Program-made: the position numbers and the translations under genes | Part shown: piece after piece, positions 7,934 to 15,574 of the stretch | How positions within the stretch are numbered: the first letter of the stretch is position 1 | Layout: each line of letters starts with the position of its first letter | DNA from: an uncultured Propionibacteriaceae bacterium | Lineage (GTDB): Bacteria; Actinomycetota; Actinomycetes; Propionibacteriales; Propionibacteriaceae | Assembly (NCBI GenBank): GCA_937988865.1 | Contig: CALKHV010000123.1 | Coordinates: forward strand, 1 to 30,810 | Direction of reading: 5' to 3' | Length of the DNA: 30,810 bases | Notes under the pieces: model-generated | Seen by the model: the letters and a program-made list of their open reading frames with translations, nothing else | What the model was told of the DNA's origin: nothing | Databases searched by the model: none

Positions 7934-8085
7934 GCAGCCGACGGCGAGCCGACCCTGAACACTCGACCAACTCGCAATCGCCGCTTTCTTCGACGCATCC
8001 GGCGACCTACACTGGTGCCACGGCACGACGTCGTGCCCGCCCCGGGTCATATCCCGTGTGGCAACGAACATGGTGAGGAGGCGAC
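7934..8085 (+). promoter_or_regulatory. Intergenic region with a 16-bp perfect palindrome and weak promoter before the DUF3040 gene
   Basis: GGCACGACGTCGTGCC (8022-8037) is a perfect palindrome. A possible -10, TACACT (8008-8013), lies just upstream, with only a weak -35 (TTTCTT, 7985-7990). The palindrome would then overlap the start of the transcript and could be an operator or a leader hairpin. I see no convincing terminator after dinB. Confidence 0.4.
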
Positions 8086-8451
8086 ATGGCCCTTTCTGAG
8101 GAAGAACAGCTGAGGCTGGCCCAACTCGAGGAGTCCCTGGCCGCCGAGGATCCGAAGCTGGCGCACACGTTGCGCGGCACGACCCCCCGAACACTGCACG
8201 GACGGCGGGCAACCCTCGCAGGTGCAGGCTTCCTGCTCGGGATCGCCATGCTGATCGGTGGCATGCAGGTCAGCCCGTGGATCAGCATCGCCGGATTCGT
8301 CGTGATGCTGGCGTCCGTGATCGTCGGTCTCACTGCCTGGCAACACGTCAACGACGTCCCTCCCACCGTGGGCCCGCGCCCGCCGCAGGAGGGTGCCTTC
8401 ATGGACAAGATGGAAGAGCGCTGGCGTCGTCGTCAGGAGGACGGCTTCTGA
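8086..8451 (+). CDS. DUF3040 domain membrane protein
   Basis: This is a 121-residue protein. It begins ALSEEEQLRLAQLEESLAAEDPKLA, the N-terminal signature of DUF3040 proteins, which are found almost only in actinobacteria. Two membrane helices follow (about residues 43-63 and 65-85), then a charged tail. The start is well supported by GAGGAGG at 8074-8081 before the ATG. The function is unknown; DUF3040 genes commonly sit near division genes or the dinB/dnaE2 region. It is monocistronic here and convergent with the transglutaminase gene, with a 21-nt gap. Confidence 0.88.
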   Translation: MALSEEEQLRLAQLEESLAAEDPKLAHTLRGTTPRTLHGRRATLAGAGFLLGIAMLIGGMQVSPWISIAGFVVMLASVIVGLTAWQHVNDVPPTVGPRPPQEGAFMDKMEERWRRRQEDGF

Positions 8452-8526
8452 GTCGTCAGCTCCACCCGTCTCTCACGCGTCGAGTTGACTCGCCTCGACC
8501 TGATTCGTCACGACCTCTGACGACTC
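8450..8526. repeat. Inverted repeat at the convergent gene ends
   Basis: GAGTCGTCA (8450-8458) and TGACGACTC (8518-8526) are perfect 9-bp inverted arms 59 nt apart. They enclose a smaller GTCGAG/CTCGAC hairpin (8479-8484 with 8494-8499). The arms straddle the ends of the convergent DUF3040 and transglutaminase genes. There is no U-tract; a role in bidirectional termination is possible but weakly supported. Confidence 0.3.
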
Positions 8527-10791
8527 CGCCGCCGCGGTGACCTGCTGGCGCGTCCGCAGCCCCTCGGTGGCGCCGGCCCACCGCGTCCGCACCGCCTCAC
8601 GAAGGTTGATCGCCACGCTCCTCGGCGCGAGCTTCGCGAAGAGGCTCGCATCCCAGGCCTGCTCGGCGAGCAGGTCACGTCGCACCAGGGCCACCTCGTC
8701 GGTGAGGGTTTCAGGCGTGCCGGTCAGCGTGCGGGCGTAGCGCGACCGCTCGACCCAGTCACCGAGTCGGCGCATGGCCTCGGCTCCCTCGTCGCCCAGC
8801 CCGGACGCCACCGCCGCCGCCACCTCACGTGGACTCCCGGTGGGCCAGTCGTGCCCGAGGTCGTGGACGCTGTCGCGGACTTCCGCCCACGCGTCCGCGA
8901 TCGCGAGGTGTGGATCGTCGTGCGCGCCGAGTCGGCGGCGTCGCACCCACTCGCGCATCAGCAGGGGCGAGGCAAGAAGCAGGAGCGCGAGCACGGCGAT
9001 GAGCACGCCGATCGAGATGCGTCCCCACGGAATGGTGGTGCCCGGGTCATTGATCGTATCGATCACGGGCGCCGAGACGGCCACGCTGGTCGACACACTC
9101 GGACGCGCCGACGACGCCGTCGGTGTCGGGGTCGGGGTGGCGGACGCCTGCGGCACGTCGGTCGTCACGGTCCACGAGGGCGGCAGGGCGACCGCAGAGG
9201 TCGGCTCGAAGCGCACCCACCCGTAACCCGCGAAGTACAGCTCGGGCCAGGCGTGCATGTTGTGCGCCCGCACCTCCCAGTGGTCGCCCACCTTCGTGCC
9301 CGGCAGGAACCCGACCGACACCCGGGAGGGAATCCCCTCGATGCGCGCCATTGTCGCCATCGCTGCCGCGAAGTGGATGCAGTAGCCGTGCCGTTCCTTG
9401 GTGAGGAAGTTCGCGAGCACCTCGAAGCCGTTCCCGCTCGGTGCCGTCTGGTCGTAGGTGAACCGCGTCGGATCGGCCAGATAGGCCTGGATGGCGGCCG
9501 CCTTCAGCACCGGGGTCGCCTCCTTCGCGGTCACCTGGTGCGTGAGATTCACGATGGACGCCGGCAGGTCGGGCGGCACGAAGGTCGTCAGCGCCCGGTC
9601 GACCGGCGAGCCCGCGACGGCGTTGACGAAGTCGGCCCCCTCCGGCTCGCTGACCAGGCTCTCGACGGTGTACTCGAGGTTGCGCGTCGCGTCCCCGCGG
9701 TTCGTGCGGGCGGTCGAGATGACCATCATGCTCACCGGATCCCAGGACCACTCGCCGGCGGCGTCGAACGACTGGGCGGCGTAGGGAGCGGGCAGGTACT
9801 CGTTGCCGAAGTCACCGACCTGGACGCTCGTCGTCGTCAGCACACCACCCTCGACCAGACCGGGGGGGTAGGGCATGGTGCCGGTCTTGAGCGTCACCGA
9901 CGTCGGCTTCCAGCCCTCACTGTCGAGCACGGGCAGGGACGCCAACCGCAGGTACTCACCGTTGGGACGGTCGGTTCGATAGGTCAGGACCACCCGGTCG
10001 ACGGGCTGGTTGAGATTCTTGTTCAGCTCGATCGTCGGGTCCTCCATCTGCAGGGGACCGCTGCCCTTCGGACGCGCCGAGGTGAACCTCAGGTCACCGA
10101 GATCGGGTAACACGCTGCCCACCAGGAGCGCCAGCACGAGCGTCGGGACGCCGATCGCCGCCGCCATCGGCCAGGCCGCCCCCGAGAACCGTCCCGGACG
10201 CGCGGTGTCGGACGCGAGATTCCGCGTCCAGGAGTCGGTCGTCACGATCCCGTCGGCGGCAAGCACCAGGAGGTAACCGAGACCGAGGGCAAGGAACGAC
10301 CACCACGACACGTCATCGGGCAGGGCGAGGGCGGGCACCAGATAGATGGTGAGCAGGGGCGCGATCACCCACGCGGGGGACGCGAGGCTCACGACGAGCA
10401 TGTCCGCGAAGATGGTGACCAGTCCCAGCAGGGCAAGGATCAACCAGCGGACCCCGGGATGGCTGGGCATCGGGGCGGCCTGCGTCTGAATGTGCACCAC
10501 GCCGTCGACGTAGAGATGCCAGACGCGTGCGCCCATCGACGCGTCGTCACCGGACGTCGCCCTCACGGCGCTCGCGAACAGGACGAGCCCGAGGAGCAGG
10601 AACTGGGCCAGGTGGGCGAGCGCCGCAGGCGCGTTGAGGCGGCGGACCAACGACGCCACCGCGACCAGCCCGAGGGCCAGCAGCGCCCCGGACCAGATCC
10701 ATGCACGATCGGCCGTCAGCGTGGTCAGGCTCAGCGACGCCAGCGCCACCGCCGCAGCCGTGGGCAGGCCAAGGATCTCTGATCGCCGCAT
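8473..10791 (-). CDS. Transglutaminase-like membrane protein (DUF3488/TgpA type)
   Basis: This is a 772-residue membrane protein. Several N-terminal membrane helices form the DUF3488 region. An extracytoplasmic transglutaminase-like domain follows, with Cys471 in HGYCIHFAAAMATMARIEGIP and His513 in AHNMHAW; the third position is Glu529 in WVRFEPT rather than the more usual Asp. After a Ser/Thr/Pro-rich linker come one more membrane helix (about 590-612) and a cytoplasmic tail. The ATG at 10791 is preferred because GAGGAG lies 9 nt upstream and it overlaps the DUF58 stop by 1 nt; an earlier start would lie inside the DUF58 gene. It forms an operon with moxR and DUF58, a common actinobacterial trio. 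The substrate is unknown; a cell-envelope protein is likely. Confidence 0.88.
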   Translation of the reverse strand: MRRSEILGLPTAAAVALASLSLTTLTADRAWIWSGALLALGLVAVASLVRRLNAPAALAHLAQFLLLGLVLFASAVRATSGDDASMGARVWHLYVDGVVHIQTQAAPMPSHPGVRWLILALLGLVTIFADMLVVSLASPAWVIAPLLTIYLVPALALPDDVSWWSFLALGLGYLLVLAADGIVTTDSWTRNLASDTARPGRFSGAAWPMAAAIGVPTLVLALLVGSVLPDLGDLRFTSARPKGSGPLQMEDPTIELNKNLNQPVDRVVLTYRTDRPNGEYLRLASLPVLDSEGWKPTSVTLKTGTMPYPPGLVEGGVLTTTSVQVGDFGNEYLPAPYAAQSFDAAGEWSWDPVSMMVISTARTNRGDATRNLEYTVESLVSEPEGADFVNAVAGSPVDRALTTFVPPDLPASIVNLTHQVTAKEATPVLKAAAIQAYLADPTRFTYDQTAPSGNGFEVLANFLTKERHGYCIHFAAAMATMARIEGIPSRVSVGFLPGTKVGDHWEVRAHNMHAWPELYFAGYGWVRFEPTSAVALPPSWTVTTDVPQASATPTPTPTASSARPSVSTSVAVSAPVIDTINDPGTTIPWGRISIGVLIAVLALLLLASPLLMREWVRRRRLGAHDDPHLAIADAWAEVRDSVHDLGHDWPTGSPREVAAAVASGLGDEGAEAMRRLGDWVERSRYARTLTGTPETLTDEVALVRRDLLAEQAWDASLFAKLAPRSVAINLREAVRTRWAGATEGLRTRQQVTAAAESSEVVTNQVEASQLDA

Positions 10792-12050
10792 CACGCACCG
10801 CTCCTCTCGAAGGCCTGCCAGGCGTCGGGGACGCTCATCCCCAGCGGCACCTCGACGACTCCCCAACTCTGTTCACGCAGCACACGAACTGCGTCCGCGT
10901 GTTCGGCCACCATGTGCGGCGACCCGGCAAGGGCGCGCGGCGAGAACGAGTCGACGTCGAGGACGAGCGCGAGCCCCTGCGTCCGTCCGGTGCGCAACGC
11001 CGTGAGCGTCTCGACGTCGGTGTGGGTGAGTCGACCGAGGACCGCGATGACCATCTCGCCGCGCCGGGACCGGTTCGCGACCTCGAGGGCGGCGTCCAGG
11101 GTGCCCTGGTAGGTGGCCTGTTCATCGGTCATCGCGAGGAGCAGGGCCTCCCTGGAGGCGAACGGATCCTCGATCCCCGACTGGATGACGACGCCGTCCG
11201 CGTCCACGACGGTGAGACGGAAACCGCTCGACAACAGGTGGTGGGCGATGGACGTGACCGCCGAGATGGCCCACTCGAGCGAACTGGCGCGGCCGGTCCC
11301 CCCGTGCGAGGCGAGACGCGAGTCGAGGAGCAGGGTCACCGTCGGATCCCACGCCTGTTCCTCTCGGCGAACCATCAACTCACCCATCCTCGCGGTGGAC
11401 CGCCAGTGGACGCGACGTACGTCGTCGCCCTGCTGGTACTCGCGGACGAGGACGTCGTCCTGCCCGACGAGGCCGATCCGTTGAGGGGTCGACTCGCCCG
11501 ACATGCCGGTGGAGGACGCTGCCCGCGTCGCCGACAGGGGCAGCACCTCGGGCGTGACGAGCACCTCGGTGGTCGCGCGGAATGCGCGGTCGATGCGCGC
11601 GAGACCGAACGGGTCGAGGACGCGGACCAACAGCGGCCCCACCTCGTACCGACCGCGGGCGAGACCGATCAGGGGATACGTGAGCACGCGCTCCCATTCC
11701 CCGGAGAACTGGTGGATCGCGAAGCGGGGCCGGCGTCCGAGTTGCTGCGGGACGCGTTCCTCGAATCGCAGCAGCCCGATGGGCGCACCACCTTCCTTCC
11801 GCAGGCGCAGGCTCGTGGTCATCCGTGACCCGAGCGTGGCACGCGCCGGTTCGACGAGGCGCTCGCACACGAGGTGGAGCTTGGACCGTCCGACGATGAG
11901 GAGGGCCGCCACGGGCAGGATGACCAGCAGCAGGCTCACCCAGGCGAGGTCACGCTGGCCCCACCCGAGGGACGCGACGAGGCCCACCAGCCCGAGGACC
12001 AGGAGCCCCCGGCCTCGGGCTGTCAGCATGCGCCACGGGTTGCGAACCAC
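10791..12050 (-). CDS. DUF58 domain protein
   Basis: This 419-residue protein has two N-terminal membrane helices (about residues 14-50), a beta-rich middle and the DUF58 motif GDDVRRVHWRSTARMGELMVRR, followed by a von Willebrand A-like region. It starts at GTG 12050, three nt after the moxR stop, with GGAG at the end of moxR as ribosome site. DUF58 proteins are usually encoded beside MoxR ATPases and are thought to be partners or clients of them. Here the gene lies between moxR and the transglutaminase, with a 1-nt overlap downstream. Confidence 0.87.
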   Translation of the reverse strand: MVRNPWRMLTARGRGLLVLGLVGLVASLGWGQRDLAWVSLLLVILPVAALLIVGRSKLHLVCERLVEPARATLGSRMTTSLRLRKEGGAPIGLLRFEERVPQQLGRRPRFAIHQFSGEWERVLTYPLIGLARGRYEVGPLLVRVLDPFGLARIDRAFRATTEVLVTPEVLPLSATRAASSTGMSGESTPQRIGLVGQDDVLVREYQQGDDVRRVHWRSTARMGELMVRREEQAWDPTVTLLLDSRLASHGGTGRASSLEWAISAVTSIAHHLLSSGFRLTVVDADGVVIQSGIEDPFASREALLLAMTDEQATYQGTLDAALEVANRSRRGEMVIAVLGRLTHTDVETLTALRTGRTQGLALVLDVDSFSPRALAGSPHMVAEHADAVRVLREQSWGVVEVPLGMSVPDAWQAFERSGA

Positions 12051-12053
12051 GCG

Positions 12054-13031
12054 TCATCTCCGGTCGGGGATGGCGACGGACGCCACGGCGCTCTCGACGA
12101 CGGTGCCCACCGAGCGTCCGGCCAGTTGGGCCTGGGTCGACAGGAGCACCCGGTGCGACAGGACGTTGCGGGCCAGTGTCTGCACGTCGTCGGGAATGGC
12201 GTAGTCGCGCCCCGACAGGGCAGCCTGGGCGCGGCAGGCGCGCAGCAGGTGCAGGCTCGCCCGTGGTGACGCCCCGAGCCTCAGGTCGGCCGTGCGTCGG
12301 GTCGCACCGACGACACCGACGATGTAGTCCTTGACGGCCGGCGCGACGTAGACCTCCTTGACCACGGCGGCGAGCGCCGTGATGGTCGCCCCGTCGGTGA
12401 CGGGTTGCAGCGCCGCGAGGGGGTCGGACGCGCCGTGGTGGTCGAGCATGTCCAGCTCGGACGAGCGCGTCGGGTATCCCATCTCGATGCGCGCCATGAA
12501 GCGGTCGCGCTGGGCTTCGGGAAGGGGATAGGTCCCCTCCATCTCGATGGGGTTCTGGGTGGCGATCACCATGAACGGTGGGTGCAGCTGGTGGGTCACC
12601 CCATCGGCCGACACCTGCCCCTCGGCCATGGCCTCGAGCAGGGCGGACTGGGTCTTGGGGGATGCGCGATTGATCTCGTCGCCCACCACGATGTTGGCGA
12701 AGATGCCGCCGGGCTTGAACTCGAACTCGCGCGTCACCTGGTTGAACACGCTGACGCCGGTGATGTCGCTGGGCAGCAGGTCAGGGGTGAACTGGATGCG
12801 TCGCACCGTGCAGTCGAGCGAACGTCCGAGGGCCTTGGCGAGCATCGTCTTCCCCACCCCGGGAACGTCCTCGACGAGCAGATGGCCTTCCGCGAGGAGG
12901 ACGACGAGCGCGGTCTGGATCTGGTCGGGCTTGCCCTCGATGACGCTCTCGATCGCTGTGCGCACGTCGGCCATGACGTCGACGACATCGCTCAACGACC
13001 TCTGCGTCGTGCCCGGGTCCGGTTGGTCCAC
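12054..13031 (-). CDS. MoxR family AAA+ ATPase
   Basis: This is a 325-residue AAA+ ATPase. Walker A is EDVPGVGKTMLAKAL (K61), Walker B is VVGDEINRASPKTQSALLEAM (D118-E119), and ATQNPIEMEGTYPLPEAQRDRF is the sensor-1 and MoxR signature. MoxR proteins act as chaperones that mature partner complexes. The partner here is probably the DUF58 protein and transglutaminase encoded downstream. GTG at 13029-13031 is preferred because AGGAGA lies about 7 nt upstream; an in-frame GTG at 13046 would add 5 residues and would overlap that ribosome site. It is transcribed away from mraZ. Confidence 0.9.
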   Translation of the reverse strand: MDQPDPGTTQRSLSDVVDVMADVRTAIESVIEGKPDQIQTALVVLLAEGHLLVEDVPGVGKTMLAKALGRSLDCTVRRIQFTPDLLPSDITGVSVFNQVTREFEFKPGGIFANIVVGDEINRASPKTQSALLEAMAEGQVSADGVTHQLHPPFMVIATQNPIEMEGTYPLPEAQRDRFMARIEMGYPTRSSELDMLDHHGASDPLAALQPVTDGATITALAAVVKEVYVAPAVKDYIVGVVGATRRTADLRLGASPRASLHLLRACRAQAALSGRDYAIPDDVQTLARNVLSHRVLLSTQAQLAGRSVGTVVESAVASVAIPDRR

Positions 13032-13216
13032 CGAAGGTCTCCTCACGTGTGCGGGCCACGGTGCTCACGTCGGTGAGTCCTGGTCCCGGGTGGCGGTCGC
13101 CCCAGCGTAGCGCGGCATTCCGAGCCGACCCGGACGCCCGATTCCTGCGTCCGGGGGGATCGTCGGGGCCCGGATCCTTGCGTGCTCGTCGTTCAGGGAT
13201 GGGTCTCAACCAGAAG

Positions 13217-13293
13217 TGGAGCGAAGTGTGGTGGAAGTGGAGCGTTGTGGAGTACGGTGGAGCGAAATGGAGGAGAAGGGCACTCTCGTGGAG
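13217..13293 (+). promoter_or_regulatory. Putative MraZ operator: phased TGGAG repeats upstream of mraZ
   Basis: TGGAG occurs at 13217, 13238, 13248, 13258, 13268 and 13289. The four central copies are spaced exactly 10 bp apart, and the two outer copies each lie 21 bp away, so all lie close to the same helical face. MraZ is known to bind short TGG-containing direct repeats separated by 5 nt before the dcw cluster, which fits. The dcw promoter probably overlaps the array, but I cannot place its -10 with confidence (TACGGT at 13253 is a weak candidate). The rest of 13032-13216 shows nothing clear. Confidence 0.75.
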
Positions 13294-13310
13294 CGAAAGG
13301 GGCAAGGACC

Positions 13311-13739
13311 GTGTTTCTCGGCACCCACAACCCCAAGCTCGACGAGAAGGGTCGCTTCTTCCTCCCTGTGAAGTACCGCGAGGCCTTCTCCGACGGTCTC
13401 GTGATCACCCGGGGGGAAGACCGCTGCCTGGCGATCTACACACCGGAGGCGTTCTCGAAGATGGCCGAACAGGTGATGTCCGGCCCCACGACCGTCAAGA
13501 GCGTCCGTGACCTGCAGCGCATGCTGGCCGCGAACGCGACCGACGAGGCACCCGACCGACAGGGCAGGGTGTCGATTCCTGCGCAGCTCCGCGCGTATGC
13601 GGGGCTCGACAAGGACATCGTGGTGGTCGGTGCGATGACACGTGTCGAGGTCTGGGACGCCGCCGCCTGGGAGTCGTACTCCACACCGCAGGAACAGGCT
13701 TTTGCAGACATGAATGAAGAGGTCTACCCGGGTCACTGA
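13311..13739 (+). CDS. mraZ: Transcriptional regulator MraZ
   Basis: This 142-residue protein has the two tandem MraZ/AbrB-like half-domains, DEKGRFFLPVKYREAF near the N-terminus and DRQGRVSIPAQLRAYAGL in the second half, as in the family (about 143 aa). MraZ is a DNA-binding, ring-forming repressor of its own dcw operon. GTG at 13311 is chosen because the protein then begins MFLGTHNPKLDEKGR as in homologues; AAGGGG lies 8 nt upstream. The open frame extends upstream through the TGGAG array, which is not coding. It is the first gene of the dcw cluster. Confidence 0.95.
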   Translation: MFLGTHNPKLDEKGRFFLPVKYREAFSDGLVITRGEDRCLAIYTPEAFSKMAEQVMSGPTTVKSVRDLQRMLAANATDEAPDRQGRVSIPAQLRAYAGLDKDIVVVGAMTRVEVWDAAAWESYSTPQEQAFADMNEEVYPGH

Positions 13740-13780
13740 CCCGGGCCCTCACGAGCAGGTCCCGCACACCGGTTGTGCGG
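13727..13780 (+). other. Two successive hairpins at the mraZ stop codon
   Basis: CCCGGGT (13727-13733) pairs with ACCCGGG (13739-13745) across the mraZ stop codon. CCGCACA (13762-13768) pairs with TGTGCGG (13774-13780) around a 5-nt loop. Neither is followed by a T-tract. The second directly abuts the mraW-type RNA. Confidence 0.45.
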
Positions 13781-13861
13781 CGAGGCTTCAATCCGGGGCC
13801 CACCCCCTGGCGCACCTTCCCCGGTGCCAGGTGGTTCCCAGAGTTCCGGATTGGAACCTCG
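13781..13861 (+). ncRNA. mraW RNA motif-like structured element before rsmH
   Basis: CGAGG (13781-13785) pairs with CCTCG (13857-13861), TT (13787-13788) with AA (13855-13856), and CAATCCGG (13789-13796) with CCGGATTG (13846-13853). These enclose a hairpin with stem CCTGGCGC/GTGCCAGG and loop ACCTTCCCCG. The mraW RNA motif is a structured RNA known from comparative genomics upstream of mraW (rsmH) in actinobacteria. Location, size and the C-rich loop fit my recollection of it, but I could not run a covariance search. The element ends 55 nt before the rsmH start. Confidence 0.7.
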
Positions 13862-13916
13862 AGGCACAACCGGACGCACGGCCACCGGGGTGGTCAGGGA
13901 ACGATATGGGGTCGAG

Positions 13917-14930
13917 ATGGGCGAGACGCAGTCATCGGGTGTCGATGCCGTCGTGCCCGTTCCCGCGCCCGCAGCCTCGGGCGACGCCCTCCACGTCCCC
14001 GTCCTGCGGGATCGGATCCTCGAACTCCTCGCCCCGTGCCTGGCCAAGCCGGGCTCGGTCTACGTCGATGGGACGCTCGGGCTGGCCGGCCACGCCGAGG
14101 CCGTCCTCGACGCCTTCCCCGGCGCACGCCTGATCGGGATCGATCGCGATCCCATGGCCCTCGACCTCGCGGCCCAGCGCCTCGCCCGCTTCGGTGATCG
14201 CGTCGAGCTGTTCGAAGCCGTCTACGACGAACTCCCCGAGGTGCTCGACGAGGCCGGCACGCCCCGAGTGCAGGCCGTCCTGCTCGACCTCGGACTGTCC
14301 AGCCTCCAGATCGACCGCCGCGAGCGCGGGTTCGCCTACTCGGTGGACGCGCCCCTCGACATGCGCATGGACGGCAAGCAGGAACTGACGGCCGCGACGG
14401 TCATCAACACCTACCCCCGCGAGTCGCTGGTCCGCATCCTTCGTGCCTACGGCGAGGAGCGGTTCGCCGACCGGATCGTCGGCCGGATCCTGGCCGAGCG
14501 CGAACGGGCCCCCTTCGAGCGCTCGGGACGCCTCGTCCAGGTCGTGTCCGACGCGATCCCCATGGCCGTCCGCAAGACCGGCGGACATCCCGCGAAGCGC
14601 ACCTTCCAGGCCCTCCGCATCGAGGTCAACGGTGAACTGGCCGCCCTCGAGGGTGTCCTGCCCGCAGCTCTGGACGCGATCGCCGTCCACGGACGCCTTG
14701 CCGTGCTGGCCTACCACTCGCTGGAGGACCGCATGGTCAAGCAACTGTTCCGCGACGCCACCACGGACGCCGCGCCACCGCACCTTCCCGTCGTCCCCGA
14801 TCACCTGCGCGCACGCTTCGCGCTCGTCACGCGGGGCGCCGAGAAGCCCTCGGACGCCGAGACCCAGACCAACCCGCGCGCCACGTCGGCGCGCCTTCGC
14901 TGCATCGAACGAATGGGGGAGGCCGCATGA
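13917..14930 (+). CDS. rsmH: 16S rRNA (cytosine-1402-N4)-methyltransferase RsmH (MraW)
   Basis: This is a 337-residue SAM-dependent methyltransferase that modifies C1402 of 16S rRNA. It shows HVPVLRDRILELL, the SAM-binding VDGTLGLAGHAEAVL (usually LGAGGH, here LGLAGH), LDLGLSSLQID, APLDMRMD and the C-terminal AYHSLEDRMVKQLF. ATG at 13917 is chosen because the conserved region starts soon after it and a GGGG stretch sits about 5 nt upstream; an upstream start would run into the structured RNA. Its stop overlaps ftsL by 4 nt (ATGA). Confidence 0.95.
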   Translation: MGETQSSGVDAVVPVPAPAASGDALHVPVLRDRILELLAPCLAKPGSVYVDGTLGLAGHAEAVLDAFPGARLIGIDRDPMALDLAAQRLARFGDRVELFEAVYDELPEVLDEAGTPRVQAVLLDLGLSSLQIDRRERGFAYSVDAPLDMRMDGKQELTAATVINTYPRESLVRILRAYGEERFADRIVGRILAERERAPFERSGRLVQVVSDAIPMAVRKTGGHPAKRTFQALRIEVNGELAALEGVLPAALDAIAVHGRLAVLAYHSLEDRMVKQLFRDATTDAAPPHLPVVPDHLRARFALVTRGAEKPSDAETQTNPRATSARLRCIERMGEAA

Positions 14931-15574
14931 GCGCCCTGCTGTTGCCACTTGAACGGACGACCGCCAGGACGGCGGCGCCGGCGTCCCGACTGCGCGCCCT
15001 GCCGCGTCCCCGCGCCCGCGTCGGACGGCTCCCCTTCATCCTCGTGCTCGTGACCACCCTCGGTCTCGGGCTGGTGGGGGTGCTCGTGCTCAACACCACG
15101 ATCCAGGCTCGTGCCAGTGAACTGCGCACCATGCAGCGCCAGGCGACCAGCCTGTCGCACGAGGAGGCCGCCCTGACCACGCAGGTGCAGCTGCTGCGCT
15201 CCACGACGACGCTCGAACAGCGCGCCTACGAGCTCGGCCTGCGTCCGAACCCCGCCCCGGCATTCATCCAGCTGCCGGAGGGCACGATCCTCGGGACGCC
15301 GACCAGGGTGACCGGGGACGAGATGCCCGCGCAGCGCTTCCGGACGCCCGAGCAGGTTGCCGAGGCGCAGACGAAGGCTCGTGCGGCCTTCTTCGAGAAA
15401 GAGGCCAAGGCCAAGGCCGAGAGGGAGCGCATCGCGGCCGAGAAGGCCAAGGCCGCTGCCGACAAGGCGAAGGCCGAGAAGGCGAAAGCAGACAAGGCGA
15501 AGGCCGCGAAGGCGGACAAGGCGAAGCAGGCCTCGACCAAGCCCACCACCGCGACCACCGGGACCAACCCGTGA
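14927..15574 (+). CDS. ftsL: FtsL-like divisome protein with Ala/Lys-rich C-terminal tail
   Basis: This 215-residue bitopic membrane protein lies between rsmH and ftsI, the ftsL position. It has a basic N-terminal cytoplasmic part, one membrane helix (about 36-57) and an extracytoplasmic coiled coil (about 58-102) ending with the FtsL-like LEQRAYELGLRPNPAPAFIQLP. It then carries a long Ala/Lys/Glu/Asp tail (about 144-203) ending in a Thr-rich segment. FtsL, with DivIC, links FtsQ to the FtsW-FtsI synthase. The tail is not part of the core FtsL fold. With one membrane helix and the N-terminus inside, the tail would be outside the membrane, where its positive charge could contact wall polymers (inference). 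Start and stop overlap the neighbours by 4 nt each. Confidence 0.82.
   Translation: MSALLLPLERTTARTAAPASRLRALPRPRARVGRLPFILVLVTTLGLGLVGVLVLNTTIQARASELRTMQRQATSLSHEEAALTTQVQLLRSTTTLEQRAYELGLRPNPAPAFIQLPEGTILGTPTRVTGDEMPAQRFRTPEQVAEAQTKARAAFFEKEAKAKAERERIAAEKAKAAADKAKAEKAKADKAKAAKADKAKQASTKPTTATTGTNP
15398..15527 (+). repeat. Imperfect short tandem repeats encoding the FtsL Ala/Lys tail
   Basis: Short imperfect repeats built on GACAAGGCGAAGGCC-like units encode AKADKAK/AEKAK runs at residues 158-200 of FtsL. This kind of tract changes length easily by slippage or recombination. Confidence 0.7.
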
